Shown here piece after piece: positions 8,029 to 16,775 of a stretch of 64,000 nucleotides of DNA. This DNA comes from J134 sp964484045 (lineage in GTDB: Bacteria; Pseudomonadota; Alphaproteobacteria; Sphingomonadales; Rhodothalassiaceae). Position 1 is the first letter of the stretch. Each line of letters opens with the position of its first letter. The stretch covers positions 1 to 64,000 of the forward strand of contig CAZAEP010000001.1 in assembly GCA_964484045.1 (NCBI GenBank), given 5' to 3'. A program made the position numbers and the translations under genes. The notes under the pieces were generated by a model. That model searched no databases. It had not been told where the DNA came from and saw only the letters and a list, made by a program, of their open reading frames with translations.

Positions 8029-8652
8029 TCAGCCGGCGAAGAAGCTCCGCACGCCGTCGAGGATGAATTGTGCGGCGAGCGCGGCGAGCACGATACCGAA
8101 AACGCGCGAGAGAATGGTCGAAAAGGTGGTGCCGAGCAGCCGCATCATCGGTCCGACGAGATGGAAGGTGACGAGCGTCAGGCCGAGCGTGAGCAGCATG
8201 GCGGCGATCACCAGCGCCTTGCCCCCGGGATCGCCGGCGTGGCTCGCCATGAGAAGGATGACGCTGGCGATCGCCCCGGGGCCGGCAAGGAGCGGAATGC
8301 CGAGGGGAAAGACCGATATGTCCTCGGGGTGCTCCTGATGGCTGCGCTCGGCCGAGCTGCCGCGGCGCTCGGTGCGCCTTTCGAACACCATCTCGAGCGC
8401 CATCAGGAACAGCATCACGCCGCCGGCGACCTTGAAGGCCTCGAGCCCGATGCCGAGCGCTGCGAGGAAGGGCGTGCCGAGGAAAGCGAAAAAGAGCAGG
8501 ACGAGCACCGCGACGCCGGTGCCGCGCCAGGCCATGCGCCGCCGGTAGACATCATCCGTGCCGTGCGTCAGCGAGGCGAAGACGGGCGCGATGCCCAAGG
8601 GATCGATGACCACGAAGAAGGTGACGAAAGCGGTGATGAAGGCATCAAGCAT
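8029..8652 (-). CDS. MarC family integral membrane protein (207 aa)
   Basis: Inner-membrane protein of the MarC/UPF0056 family, with six predicted membrane segments. Family landmarks: FFVVIDPLGIAPVF in the first helix, then FKVAGGVMLFLMALEM. A cytoplasmic charged loop (RRTERRGSSAERSHQEHPED) is followed by FPLGIPLLAGPGAIAS. Function is unknown; the old link to multiple antibiotic resistance was not confirmed for MarC. It converges on bioB and sits 9 bp downstream of folD, so it is likely the last gene of the yggT-yggU-folD unit. Confidence 0.9.
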   Translation of the reverse strand: MLDAFITAFVTFFVVIDPLGIAPVFASLTHGTDDVYRRRMAWRGTGVAVLVLLFFAFLGTPFLAALGIGLEAFKVAGGVMLFLMALEMVFERRTERRGSSAERSHQEHPEDISVFPLGIPLLAGPGAIASVILLMASHAGDPGGKALVIAAMLLTLGLTLVTFHLVGPMMRLLGTTFSTILSRVFGIVLAALAAQFILDGVRSFFAG

Positions 8653-8661
8653 GAAGGCCGT

Positions 8662-9558
8662 TTAACCGGAAAGCGTCGCCGGGTCCACGCCGCTCTGCCG
8701 ACAGGCGGCGATCAGCGTGTTGTCGAGCAGCACGGCGATGGTCATCGGCCCGACGCCGCCCGGCACCGGCGTGATCGCGCCCGCCACGGCGAGCGCCTCG
8801 GCGAAGGCCACGTCGCCGACGAGCCGTGTCCTGCCCTCGCCCTTCTCGGGCGCCGGAATGCGGTTGATGCCGACATCGATCACCGTCGCCCCGGGCTTGA
8901 TCCAGTCGCCGCGGATCATTTCCGGCCGTCCGACGGCGGCGACGAGAATGTCGGCGCGGCGGCACTCGGCGGCGAGGTCGCGGGTGCGCGAATGCGCGAT
9001 GGTGACCGTGCAGTGTTCCCGGAGAAGCAGGTGCGCCATCGGCTTGCCGACGATGTTCGAGCGCCCGACGACGAGCGCCCTGAGGCCGGACAGGTCGCCG
9101 AGCCGGTCCCTGAGCAGCATCATCGCGCCGCGCGGCGTGCAGGGCACGAGTCCGTCGCCGCCGGTCATCAGGAGCCCGGCGTTCACGACATGGAAGCCGT
9201 CGACGTCCTTTTCGGGATCGATGGCCGCGATCACCGCGGCCTCGGAGATCTGGTCCGGCAGCGGAAGCTGCACGAGGATGCCGTGCACAGCGGGATCGGC
9301 ATTGAGACGGTCGACGAGGTCGAGCAGCCCGGTCTCGGACGCCTCCGCGGCGAGCCGGTGCTCGAACGAGGCCATGCCGACCTCGCGCGTCTGCCGCGCC
9401 TTGTTCCGGACATAGATCTCGCTCGCCGGATCGCTGCCGACGAGAACGACGGCAAGACCGGGCGTGATCCCGCGCTCCGTCTTGAGCCGCGCCACCCGCG
9501 CCGCGATATCGGCGCGCAGCCGCGCGGCAAAGGCCTTGCCGTCGATGATGTCCGCCAT
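8662..9558 (-). CDS. folD: Methylenetetrahydrofolate dehydrogenase/cyclohydrolase (about 298 aa)
   Basis: Bifunctional cytosolic enzyme of one-carbon metabolism that interconverts 5,10-methylene-THF and 10-formyl-THF with NADP. Visible motifs: YVRNKARQTREVG with the catalytic Lys, VQLPLPDQI, the nucleotide-binding VGRSNIVGKPMA and TPVPGGVGPMTIA. Three in-frame ATGs lie close together (9579, 9564, 9558). The one at 9558 has AGGGAG 8 bp upstream and gives the usual MADIIDGK start, so it is preferred. Choosing 9579 would overlap the DUF167 gene by 8 bp. Confidence 0.95.
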   Translation of the reverse strand: MADIIDGKAFAARLRADIAARVARLKTERGITPGLAVVLVGSDPASEIYVRNKARQTREVGMASFEHRLAAEASETGLLDLVDRLNADPAVHGILVQLPLPDQISEAAVIAAIDPEKDVDGFHVVNAGLLMTGGDGLVPCTPRGAMMLLRDRLGDLSGLRALVVGRSNIVGKPMAHLLLREHCTVTIAHSRTRDLAAECRRADILVAAVGRPEMIRGDWIKPGATVIDVGINRIPAPEKGEGRTRLVGDVAFAEALAVAGAITPVPGGVGPMTIAVLLDNTLIAACRQSGVDPATLSG

Positions 9559-9571
9559 CGCCATCGCTCCC

Positions 9572-9934
9572 TCATCCATCCTGCGAAAGACCGCAGCCCT
9601 CGACCGCAGCCAGAATTCGCCGTTTCAGCTCCCCCGCATCGCCCCGGATATCGAGAGTCTTGAGCCGCCCCGTCTCGCCGGCGCTCACGCTGATCGTCCC
9701 CTTGGCGATGCCGAACATTTTCGCAAGCAGCGTGACAACGGCCCTGTTCGCCTTACCCTTCTCCGGCGCCGCGGTGACCGCGACCCGGAGCCGCAGCACG
9801 CCGTCGCCGTCCCGCTCGAGGCGCTCGCAGCGATCGCGCGACGCCTTCGGCGTCACCTTGAGGCGCAGCCGCACCCCGTCCGCGCGCGTCTCGACAAGCT
9901 CCTCAGCGATAGAGGATCGGCACGATGGTGTCAT
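9572..9934 (-). CDS. DUF167 (YggU) family protein (120 aa)
   Basis: Small soluble protein of the DUF167/YggU family, function unknown. The core RLRLKVTPKASRDRCE ... LRVAVTAAPEKGKANRAVV ... VSAGETGRLKTLDI is the classic pattern. The gene starts inside the 3' end of the yggT-like gene (32-bp overlap), suggesting translational coupling. The yggT-yggU-folD order is common in alphaproteobacteria. The start is the only upstream ATG; a GTG at residue 21 would give a shorter core but has no well-placed Shine-Dalgarno. Confidence 0.87.
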   Translation of the reverse strand: MTPSCRSSIAEELVETRADGVRLRLKVTPKASRDRCERLERDGDGVLRLRVAVTAAPEKGKANRAVVTLLAKMFGIAKGTISVSAGETGRLKTLDIRGDAGELKRRILAAVEGCGLSQDG

Positions 9935-10196
9935 TGAAGAAGATCTGGATGACCTGCAACAGCAGAAGCAGGATGAGGGGCGAGATGTCGATGCCGCCGA
10001 GATCGGGGATCATGCGCCGGATCGGACGCAATGCCGGCTCGGTGATGCGATGGAGAAAATCCATCACCATGGCAATGAAGTGATTGTAGGTGTTGACGAC
10101 ATTGAAGGCGACGAGCCAGCTCAAAATCACCCAGACGATGAGAAACCAGGTATAGATGTCGATGACGGCGTTGATCAGATAGACAAGGGCGCTCAT
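9903..10196 (-). CDS. YggT family membrane protein (97 aa)
   Basis: Small inner-membrane protein with two hydrophobic segments (about residues 2-30 and 68-92). It has the YggT signature between them: AFNVVNTYNHFI and LHRITEPALRPIRRMIPDLG. Homologues have been tied to osmotic tolerance and, by genomic context, to septum or photosystem assembly; the exact role is open. The ATG at 10196 with AGAGAG upstream is chosen. A longer frame from 10265 would add a non-conserved basic stretch. Confidence 0.88.
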   Translation of the reverse strand: MSALVYLINAVIDIYTWFLIVWVILSWLVAFNVVNTYNHFIAMVMDFLHRITEPALRPIRRMIPDLGGIDISPLILLLLLQVIQIFFNDTIVPILYR

Positions 10197-10352
10197 CGCT
10201 GTCGCTCTCTCCATTTTGGTTTTGTGCGGTCGCCCACATGTAGCGGGCGCATGGCGCGGGCGCAAGCGCCGCCGCGCAGCGCGTCAACCTGGTCTTAACG
10301 TTCGCCGGTCTATTCCTGAGCGTGGTGACGTGTAATTGCGGTGTCAGCGACA

Positions 10353-13199
10353 ATGGCCTTTTCGACGACGGCATTCGGAGGCGGCGGCGTCGGTGCCTTT
10401 CTCTTCACGAGCGTCAATCAGGACCGGACCCCGGGTCCGGTCTTCATTCCGATCGACCTCTCGGTGCTGGCGCTCGCAAACCCGTTGCCGACGAGCGCGC
10501 TCAATTTCGATCAGCAGGCGACGATCGTGCCGCCCTGGCTGCAGCAGCAGGATCAGCCGACACTGGCGCGGCGCATCAACGAGGTGCGCGATCTCACCTC
10601 CTTCATCGACGAGAACGCGCCCGGCGTCGACACCGTCGGCGCCAGCGACGACGCCAAGGCGACCTTCGTTCTCTTCGACGCCCTGAGCAAGCTCGAGACC
10701 CTGGCGCAGTACGCCGCCGAGGCGACGACGCCTGAGGCGAGCCTCGGCCGCCTCGACGCGCAGTTCCAGAGCGGGCTTGCCGAGATTCGCGATTACATCA
10801 CGAACACGCAGCTCGAGAACATCACCTTCCTGACCGGCGACAGCACCCATAACGCCACCGCGGCGGCGACCCTCGGCAGTGACCAGGAGACCTTCACCGG
10901 CCGGTCCGTCGCCACCGGGACGCGAGACGATCCGCTGCCCGGGCTCACCGGCAGCGAGACCTTCACGCTCACCATCACCCATCTCGGCACGCCGACCGAC
11001 ATCACCATCGATCTGTCGAAGATCACCGGGACGCTGTCGATCAACGCCGTCGTCGATCTCATCAACAACGAGATCACGGCCATCCCCGCGCTCGATGCCA
11101 ATGGCCAGCCGGTCCTCGATGCGAACGGCAATCCGGTGCCCAAATTCTCGACCCGCTTCGCCGTCGTCTCGGACGCGAATTTCGATCATGCGATCGAGAT
11201 CCAGACGTCGATTCTCGAAGAGGTGACGCTCAAGCCGGAGGCCACCGCAGCCCCGTCGCTCTATCTTGCGACCAATCGCAGCCCGGTCACGGGAAACGAC
11301 CCGGACTCGACGCGCATCACCCGGCTTGACGACATCGCCGGTCTGATCAGCGAAGGCCGCCGCATCGACGTCGCCGGGACCGATGCCGAGGCGACCGCGA
11401 TCGCAACCGCGAGCGCCACCGACCCGACGACGGTGGAGCCGGTCGCCGCCCCGACCCGCAGCGACGCCATCGCCGTCGACAGCGAGGGCTTCATCTATGT
11501 GGTCGGCACCAGCAGCGGCGATTTCGGCTCCCAGATCAACACGACGCCGGACGGTGCCGAGGATGTCTTCCTGACCAAGCTCGATTCGAACGGCAATGTC
11601 GTCTTTTCGCGCCTGCTCGGCAGCTCGACCGGAGCCGACGCCTTCTCGATCGCCATCGACGGCTCCGACAATGTCGTCATCGCCGGCACCACGGCCGACA
11701 ATCTCGCCCCCGGCACCACGGTGCCGGGCACCGACAGCTTCATCGCCAAATTCAGCAAGACGGGCGATCGCCTCTTCACCTATCAGCTCGACACCTTTTC
11801 CGAGGACGGCGTCGCCGATCTCGCCGTCGATGCGAACGGCGATATTTTCGCCACCGGCTTCACCCGTGGCGCGCTCGATGCCTCGACGCCTTCGAACGGC
11901 GGCCGCGACACCGTGCTGCTGCGCATCGACGGCACCACCGGCACGCTCGCCGACAAGACCGTGATCGGCACCGCCGGCGACGAGCGCGGACAGGCCATCG
12001 CCATCGCCAATGACGGCAACGTCCTCGTCGCCTCGCGCGAGGACGGCCGCGCGGTTCTGCGCAAGCTCGACGTCACCAACCTCTCACCTGTCCTGTTGAC
12101 CCAAGACCTCGGGTCGATCGGGCTTACCGGTGCGATCCGCGACCTCGCGGTGTCGGGAACGGACATCTTCCTCGCCGGCGACACCGAGGACGCGACCTTC
12201 ACCGGCGGCGCCGCCACCGTGGCCGCAGCGGCGTCGGGGGGCGGCGATGCCTTTCTCCTCAAGCTCACCGACCAGGGGACGAGCGTCAGCGCCGACACGA
12301 TCAGCTTCGTCGGCACGACGGCGAAGGAGAGCGCCGACGAGATCGTCGTCAACGGGTCGAGCGTCTTTCTCGCCGGCACCACGGGCGGCGATCTCGGCGG
12401 CAGCGGCCGGACCGGCGCCACGGACGGCTTCGTCGCGCGCCTCAACGCCACCACCGGGCTCATCGAGCAGGTCGACCAGTTCGGCATATTGCTGTCGAAG
12501 ACCTCGGGCACGGGACTTGCTCTCGCGCCCGGCGGCGAATCGGTCCTCGACAAGCTCGGGCTGCCGCTTGGCACCGTCGACCGTCTCGAGACGCGCGATA
12601 TCGAGACCCAGACCACGGCCCGCGTCGGCGACTATTTCGAGGTCTCGATCAATGGCGGCACGCCGCAGCGGATCACGCTCGAGGCCGGCGACGATCTCAA
12701 CGATATCGCCCGCAAGCTCAAGCGCCTGTCGCTCAGGAGCGTGCTCGATGCGACGGTCACCGGCGGCGAGCTCGAGATCAGCGCGCTCGACAGCAATCAG
12801 ATCGACCTCATCTCCGGGCCCGCGGGCAAGGACCTGCTGGAAAAGCTCGGACTGGCCCCGCAGAGGCTGGTCGGCCTCGATGCGCTGCTCGAGCTCGATA
12901 CCGGCACGAGCAGCAGCAAGAGCAAGGAGCCGAAGATCGGCGGCAATTTCCCGCTGCGTCTCGACCAGCCGCTCTCGCTCGCCGACAAGACCGCGGCACA
13001 ATTCACCCTGACCCGGATCCAGGATGCGATCGAGACCACGAAGCGCGCCTTCCGGTCGCTGACGCCCAGCGCCCTTCCCGACCCGGCCCTGAGCGGCCCG
13101 GTTCCGAAGGAGATCTCGAAGCAGCTCGCCAATTATTCGGACGCCCTGCTGCGTCTTCAGTTCGCGAGCTTCGGCTCGAGCGGCGGCGTCCTCATCTGA
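10353..13199 (+). CDS. Flagellin-like protein with an SBBP beta-propeller core, FlaEY-like (about 948 aa)
   Basis: Large protein with three kinds of segment. Residues about 70-160 are helical and resemble flagellin N-terminal helices (INEVRDLTSFIDE, LAQYAAEATT). Residues about 367-705 hold at least six SBBP-type propeller repeats, each with D(A/S/D)xxAIAxDxxGxIxxxG-like cores: SDAIAVDSEGFIYVVGTS, DAFSIAIDGSDNVVIAGT, VADLAVDANGDIFATGF, and further weaker ones. Residues about 765-840 look like a flagellin hook-IN motif (FEVSINGGTPQRITLEAGDD). The C-terminal 60 residues are helical and flagellin-like. This layout recalls the FlaEY flagellin-regulatory protein of Caulobacter, but I cannot confirm that without a search. 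No signal peptide. A GTG at 10341 is an alternative start; neither has a strong Shine-Dalgarno. Confidence 0.85.
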   Translation: MAFSTTAFGGGGVGAFLFTSVNQDRTPGPVFIPIDLSVLALANPLPTSALNFDQQATIVPPWLQQQDQPTLARRINEVRDLTSFIDENAPGVDTVGASDDAKATFVLFDALSKLETLAQYAAEATTPEASLGRLDAQFQSGLAEIRDYITNTQLENITFLTGDSTHNATAAATLGSDQETFTGRSVATGTRDDPLPGLTGSETFTLTITHLGTPTDITIDLSKITGTLSINAVVDLINNEITAIPALDANGQPVLDANGNPVPKFSTRFAVVSDANFDHAIEIQTSILEEVTLKPEATAAPSLYLATNRSPVTGNDPDSTRITRLDDIAGLISEGRRIDVAGTDAEATAIATASATDPTTVEPVAAPTRSDAIAVDSEGFIYVVGTSSGDFGSQINTTPDGAEDVFLTKLDSNGNVVFSRLLGSSTGADAFSIAIDGSDNVVIAGTTADNLAPGTTVPGTDSFIAKFSKTGDRLFTYQLDTFSEDGVADLAVDANGDIFATGFTRGALDASTPSNGGRDTVLLRIDGTTGTLADKTVIGTAGDERGQAIAIANDGNVLVASREDGRAVLRKLDVTNLSPVLLTQDLGSIGLTGAIRDLAVSGTDIFLAGDTEDATFTGGAATVAAAASGGGDAFLLKLTDQGTSVSADTISFVGTTAKESADEIVVNGSSVFLAGTTGGDLGGSGRTGATDGFVARLNATTGLIEQVDQFGILLSKTSGTGLALAPGGESVLDKLGLPLGTVDRLETRDIETQTTARVGDYFEVSINGGTPQRITLEAGDDLNDIARKLKRLSLRSVLDATVTGGELEISALDSNQIDLISGPAGKDLLEKLGLAPQRLVGLDALLELDTGTSSSKSKEPKIGGNFPLRLDQPLSLADKTAAQFTLTRIQDAIETTKRAFRSLTPSALPDPALSGPVPKEISKQLANYSDALLRLQFASFGSSGGVLI

Positions 13200-13309
13200 T
13201 CGACGACCGTCGCTCCCGATCGGACGCGGCCCTTGCCTTCGATTCAGCAAGGGTTAAGCTCGTCTCCGCCAGAGAGAAGCGCGTGAGGCATGAAAAGCGG
13301 GGAGTGCAG

Positions 13310-13753
13310 ATGAAATCCGTCCTGGCCGTGACGATCGTCTTCGCCGCATCGTGGGGGCTGGCCGCATCCGCCGCCGCCCCCGCATCCGCGGTGCAGGATG
13401 ACGGCGGGACCCGGAGCGCCGGCCCGCCCGCGGTCGGCAATTGCATTCGCGTGCGGCAGATCCGCAACACGAAGGTGATCGACGACAGCGCGGTGATTCT
13501 CGAGATGGCGGGCGGACGCACGCTCCTGATGCGCCTCAAATACCCCTGTCCGCAACTCGCCTTTCACGACTATTTCTCCTATGAGGCGACGCTCGGGCTG
13601 CTGTGCGCCGAGATCGACCACATCGTTTCGCGGGCGGGGGCCCACTGCCAGATCGGCGGCTTCGAGATCTATGCCCCGCCCGAGGATGACGCCGGCGACG
13701 AAGACTCGCCATCGGCGTCGAACGGTAGCGGATCCGCCCCGCTCCCGGCATGA
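13310..13753 (+). CDS. Small exported protein of unknown function (147 aa)
   Basis: Signal peptide (MKSVLAVTIVFAASWGLAAS, then an Ala-rich cleavage region) followed by a short domain of about 90 residues. That domain has Cys residues at NCIRVRQIR, YPCPQL, LLCAEID and HCQIGGF. The spacing CIRV...C...LC..D...C resembles small proteins annotated as DUF6491, known only as exported proteins of unknown function; this is recollection, not a search. The tail is acidic and Ser-rich. The ATG at 13310 has GGGGAG 6 bp upstream. Confidence 0.8.
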   Translation: MKSVLAVTIVFAASWGLAASAAAPASAVQDDGGTRSAGPPAVGNCIRVRQIRNTKVIDDSAVILEMAGGRTLLMRLKYPCPQLAFHDYFSYEATLGLLCAEIDHIVSRAGAHCQIGGFEIYAPPEDDAGDEDSPSASNGSGSAPLPA

Positions 13754-13861
13754 GTGCCCGGGCCGCCGCGCCCACGGCCCGGCGACGCGGCTTGTTTCCC
13801 TGCCGATCGACCGTCTAAGATCGCCGCTCGAGGCATCCAAGCGATGCGAGAGGGAAGAGGA

Positions 13862-16285
13862 ATGGGGCTGGTGGCGTCCTGGACGCTGTTTCTGCCGGCA
13901 TTGCCGGGGGCGGGCGCTCTTGACGGGGGACTCCTGGCCCAGGCGGCAACCCTTGGCGCCGCCCTCTTCTGGTTCGGCTTCGCCATCTGGGCGCTGGCGG
14001 GGCGCAACCGGGCCCGCCGCGAAAGCCTGGGCTGGGCCCGGGAGGCGGCATTCCTGCGGCGGATCGCCGGCGCCATGGACGGCCTCATGCTGCGCACGCC
14101 GGGCGGCGAGATCTGGTTCGGCGGCAAGGCGCGCAAATGGCTCGGCATCGATCGCGACCGGCTCGATGTCCGGCAATTCGAGAGCGCGCTTGCGCCGCGA
14201 ATCGGCGAGGACGCCTGTCGCGCCCTTCTCGAGCGCCTCGAGGGAGCGTCACAGGCGGACGAGCTGATCCTCCATCTGCCCGATGGTCGCATGCTGACGG
14301 CCGAACCGGTCGCCGACGTCGATCCCGCGGTGCTCGACGGAGCCCGGCTCCTGCGGCTGAAAGACGGTGCCGGCGGCGTCGGAGAGAACGCGGCCCCAGC
14401 GCTCGCCGGAGACCGCCGCGCGCACATGGCGCAAAGCCTGCGCACCATGCTCAACGCGGCGCCCTTCCCGGTCTGGCTGCGCGACGAGACGCTGGATATC
14501 ATTGCCGTCAACGACGCCTATGTACGAGCGGTCGAGCAGCCGGATGCGGCGGCCGTCATCGAGCGGCAGGTGGAGATCGTCTCCAACGCGCTGACCGGAA
14601 GCTCGCGGGACAGCGCGCGCCGGGCGCAGGAAAAGGGCGCGGCGGTCAGCGAACGCCACTTCGCCGTGCTCGCCGGTCAGCGGCGCGCCCTTGCGATCCA
14701 CGACATTCCCGTCGATGGCCAGGTCGTCGGAATCGCCATCGACATGACCGACGTGGAAGAGATCCGCGCCGAGCTCGCCCGCGTCATCGAGAGCCATTCC
14801 GAGACCCTGAACAGCCTGTCCAGCCCGGTCGCCATCTTCGACGCCGACCAGCGTCTGCGGTTCTCCAACAGCGCCTTTGCGCGGCTTTTCCGTCTCAGCG
14901 AGGACTGGCTCGCCGAAGGTCCCGATCACGGCAGTCTTCTCGAAGCGATGCGCGAACGCCGCCGCCTTCCCGAACAGGCCGATTTCCAGGCCTGGAAGAA
15001 GCAGCAGCTCGACCTCTATCACTCGCCCGAGCCGACCGAGGACATGTGGCACCTGCCCGACGGCAGCAGTCTGCGCGCGGTCGCACAGCCGCATCCGCTG
15101 GGCGGTCTTCTCGTCTTCTACGAAGACGTCACCGACCGCCTGGCGCTCGAAGGCTCCTACAACACGCTGATCGCCGTTCAACGTGAAACGCTCAATCATC
15201 TGCACGAGGCGGTGGCGGTCTATGGCAGCGATGCCCGGCTCAAGCTCTACAATCCCAATTACGCCCGCATCTGGCAGCTCGATCCGGCGTTTCTCGACAG
15301 CGAACCGCATTTCGGCGAGATTCTCGACCATGCGCGCGCCCTCCTCGACACCGGCAACGACTGGGCCGCCCGCAAGGCACGCCTCATCGGGCAACTGGCG
15401 GAGCGGGAAACGCGGGCGGGTCGCTGGCACCGGCCCGATGGCAAGGTTCTCGATTACGCCATGGTGCCCTTGCCCGACGGCCGGGTGATGACGACCCATA
15501 TCGACGTCACCGACAGCTTCCGCATCGAGCATGCCTTGCGGGAGCGCAATGAGGCCCTCGAGACCGCGGACCGCCTCAAGAGCGAGTTCGTCGCCAACAT
15601 GTCCTACGAGCTGCGGACCCCGCTCAACACGATCATCGGCTTTGCCGAACTCATGGACGGCGATGTCGCCGGGACGCTCAGCGCCAGGCAGCGCGACTAT
15701 GTCCGTTATGTCCTCCGGGCCGCCGGACAGCTTCGCGACCTGATCGACGACATCCTCGATCTGGCGGTCATAGAAGCGGGCGTGATGTCCCTCGACATCA
15801 CCGAGATCCCGGTCGCCGACCTGCTCGAGAATGTGGCCGGAATCAGTCGCGAACAGGCCCGCAAGGCAGGGCTCGAACTGGTCGTCAAATGCGATCCCGG
15901 CTGCGGCTCCATCGAAGGCGACCAGCGGCGCCTCACCCAGGCGATCTACAATCTCGTCGCCAACTCCGTGAAATTCACCCCGCGCGGCGGGCGCATCACG
16001 CTGCGCGCGCGGCCCGCCGGCGACGACGGGGTCGAGATCACCGTCCGCGACACCGGCATCGGGATCGACGAGGAGGATCGCGAGGCCATCTTCGAAAAGT
16101 TCCATACCGGGACGCGGCCCTCGAGCCGCAAGGGGGTCGGCCTCGGGCTGTCGCTTGTGCGCAGCTTCATCGAACTCCACCGCGGCCGCATTTCGCTCGT
16201 CTCGCGCCCCACGGAGGGAACCACGGTGACCTGCGTGCTGCCGCGGAGGCAGGCCGCGGACGCGCAACTCAAGCGGGCCATCTGA
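13862..16285 (+). CDS. divL: DivL-type pseudo-histidine kinase with Tyr in the H-box (807 aa)
   Basis: Membrane-anchored PAS-containing kinase homologue. One membrane segment lies at about residues 20-45. Several PAS-like domains follow (about 185-300, 315-430, 440-550), then a HisKA dimerisation domain and an HATPase domain. The H-box reads NMSYELRTPLN: codon TAC at 15605-15607 (Tyr582) replaces the phospho-accepting His. The ATP site looks intact: VANSVKFTPRGG, DTGIGI, GVGLGLSLVRS. Caulobacter DivL has the same His-to-Tyr change and works as a polarity and cell-cycle regulator acting on CckA/CtrA. The location next to tsaE supports orthology. The ATG at 13862 follows GAGGGAAGAGG; an in-frame ATG at 13844 is less likely. 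Confidence 0.9.
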   Translation: MGLVASWTLFLPALPGAGALDGGLLAQAATLGAALFWFGFAIWALAGRNRARRESLGWAREAAFLRRIAGAMDGLMLRTPGGEIWFGGKARKWLGIDRDRLDVRQFESALAPRIGEDACRALLERLEGASQADELILHLPDGRMLTAEPVADVDPAVLDGARLLRLKDGAGGVGENAAPALAGDRRAHMAQSLRTMLNAAPFPVWLRDETLDIIAVNDAYVRAVEQPDAAAVIERQVEIVSNALTGSSRDSARRAQEKGAAVSERHFAVLAGQRRALAIHDIPVDGQVVGIAIDMTDVEEIRAELARVIESHSETLNSLSSPVAIFDADQRLRFSNSAFARLFRLSEDWLAEGPDHGSLLEAMRERRRLPEQADFQAWKKQQLDLYHSPEPTEDMWHLPDGSSLRAVAQPHPLGGLLVFYEDVTDRLALEGSYNTLIAVQRETLNHLHEAVAVYGSDARLKLYNPNYARIWQLDPAFLDSEPHFGEILDHARALLDTGNDWAARKARLIGQLAERETRAGRWHRPDGKVLDYAMVPLPDGRVMTTHIDVTDSFRIEHALRERNEALETADRLKSEFVANMSYELRTPLNTIIGFAELMDGDVAGTLSARQRDYVRYVLRAAGQLRDLIDDILDLAVIEAGVMSLDITEIPVADLLENVAGISREQARKAGLELVVKCDPGCGSIEGDQRRLTQAIYNLVANSVKFTPRGGRITLRARPAGDDGVEITVRDTGIGIDEEDREAIFEKFHTGTRPSSRKGVGLGLSLVRSFIELHRGRISLVSRPTEGTTVTCVLPRRQAADAQLKRAI

Positions 16286-16289
16286 TCCC

Positions 16290-16775
16290 ATGGAAGGCCC
16301 GCTCCGTGTCGTCGAAACGGCGGAAGAGAGCGCCACCGCGAGAATCGGGGCGCGGCTTGCGCCGGCTCTTTCGGCCGGCGACGTCATCGCGCTCCGGGGC
16401 GGACTGGGCAGCGGCAAGAGCGTGCTTGCGCGAGCGCTCGTCCGGGCCCGGATGGGGGATCCCGGGCTCACCGTTCCGAGCCCCTCCTTCAATCTCGTCC
16501 AGATCTACGAGCCGCCCGCGGGACCGCCGGTCTGGCATGTCGATCTCTATCGCCTCGACCGGGCATCGGAGCTCGACGAGCTGGGCCTTGAAGACGCCTT
16601 TGACGCGGCGGTGACCCTTATCGAGTGGGCGGAGAAGGCGGCGCCGCTCCTCCCCGAAGAGGCCCTGCACATCGTGATCGAGACGACGGGCCCGGGACGC
16701 CGTCGCCTCGTCTTTCTGGGCGGGCCGGCCTGGCGCGACCGCCTCGACGCGCTCGAGGGGCTCGCAGCGGGATGA
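16290..16775 (+). CDS. tsaE: tRNA threonylcarbamoyladenosine biosynthesis ATPase (161 aa)
   Basis: P-loop ATPase that works with TsaB and TsaD to form the t6A37 modification of ANN-decoding tRNAs. Walker A is LRGGLGSGKSVLARAL; the family block PSPSFNLVQIYE follows, then WHVDLYRL and IEWAEKA. The length is normal. It starts 4 bp after the divL stop codon and overlaps the next gene by 4 bp (ATGA), so the three are translated together. Confidence 0.95.
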   Translation: MEGPLRVVETAEESATARIGARLAPALSAGDVIALRGGLGSGKSVLARALVRARMGDPGLTVPSPSFNLVQIYEPPAGPPVWHVDLYRLDRASELDELGLEDAFDAAVTLIEWAEKAAPLLPEEALHIVIETTGPGRRRLVFLGGPAWRDRLDALEGLAAG

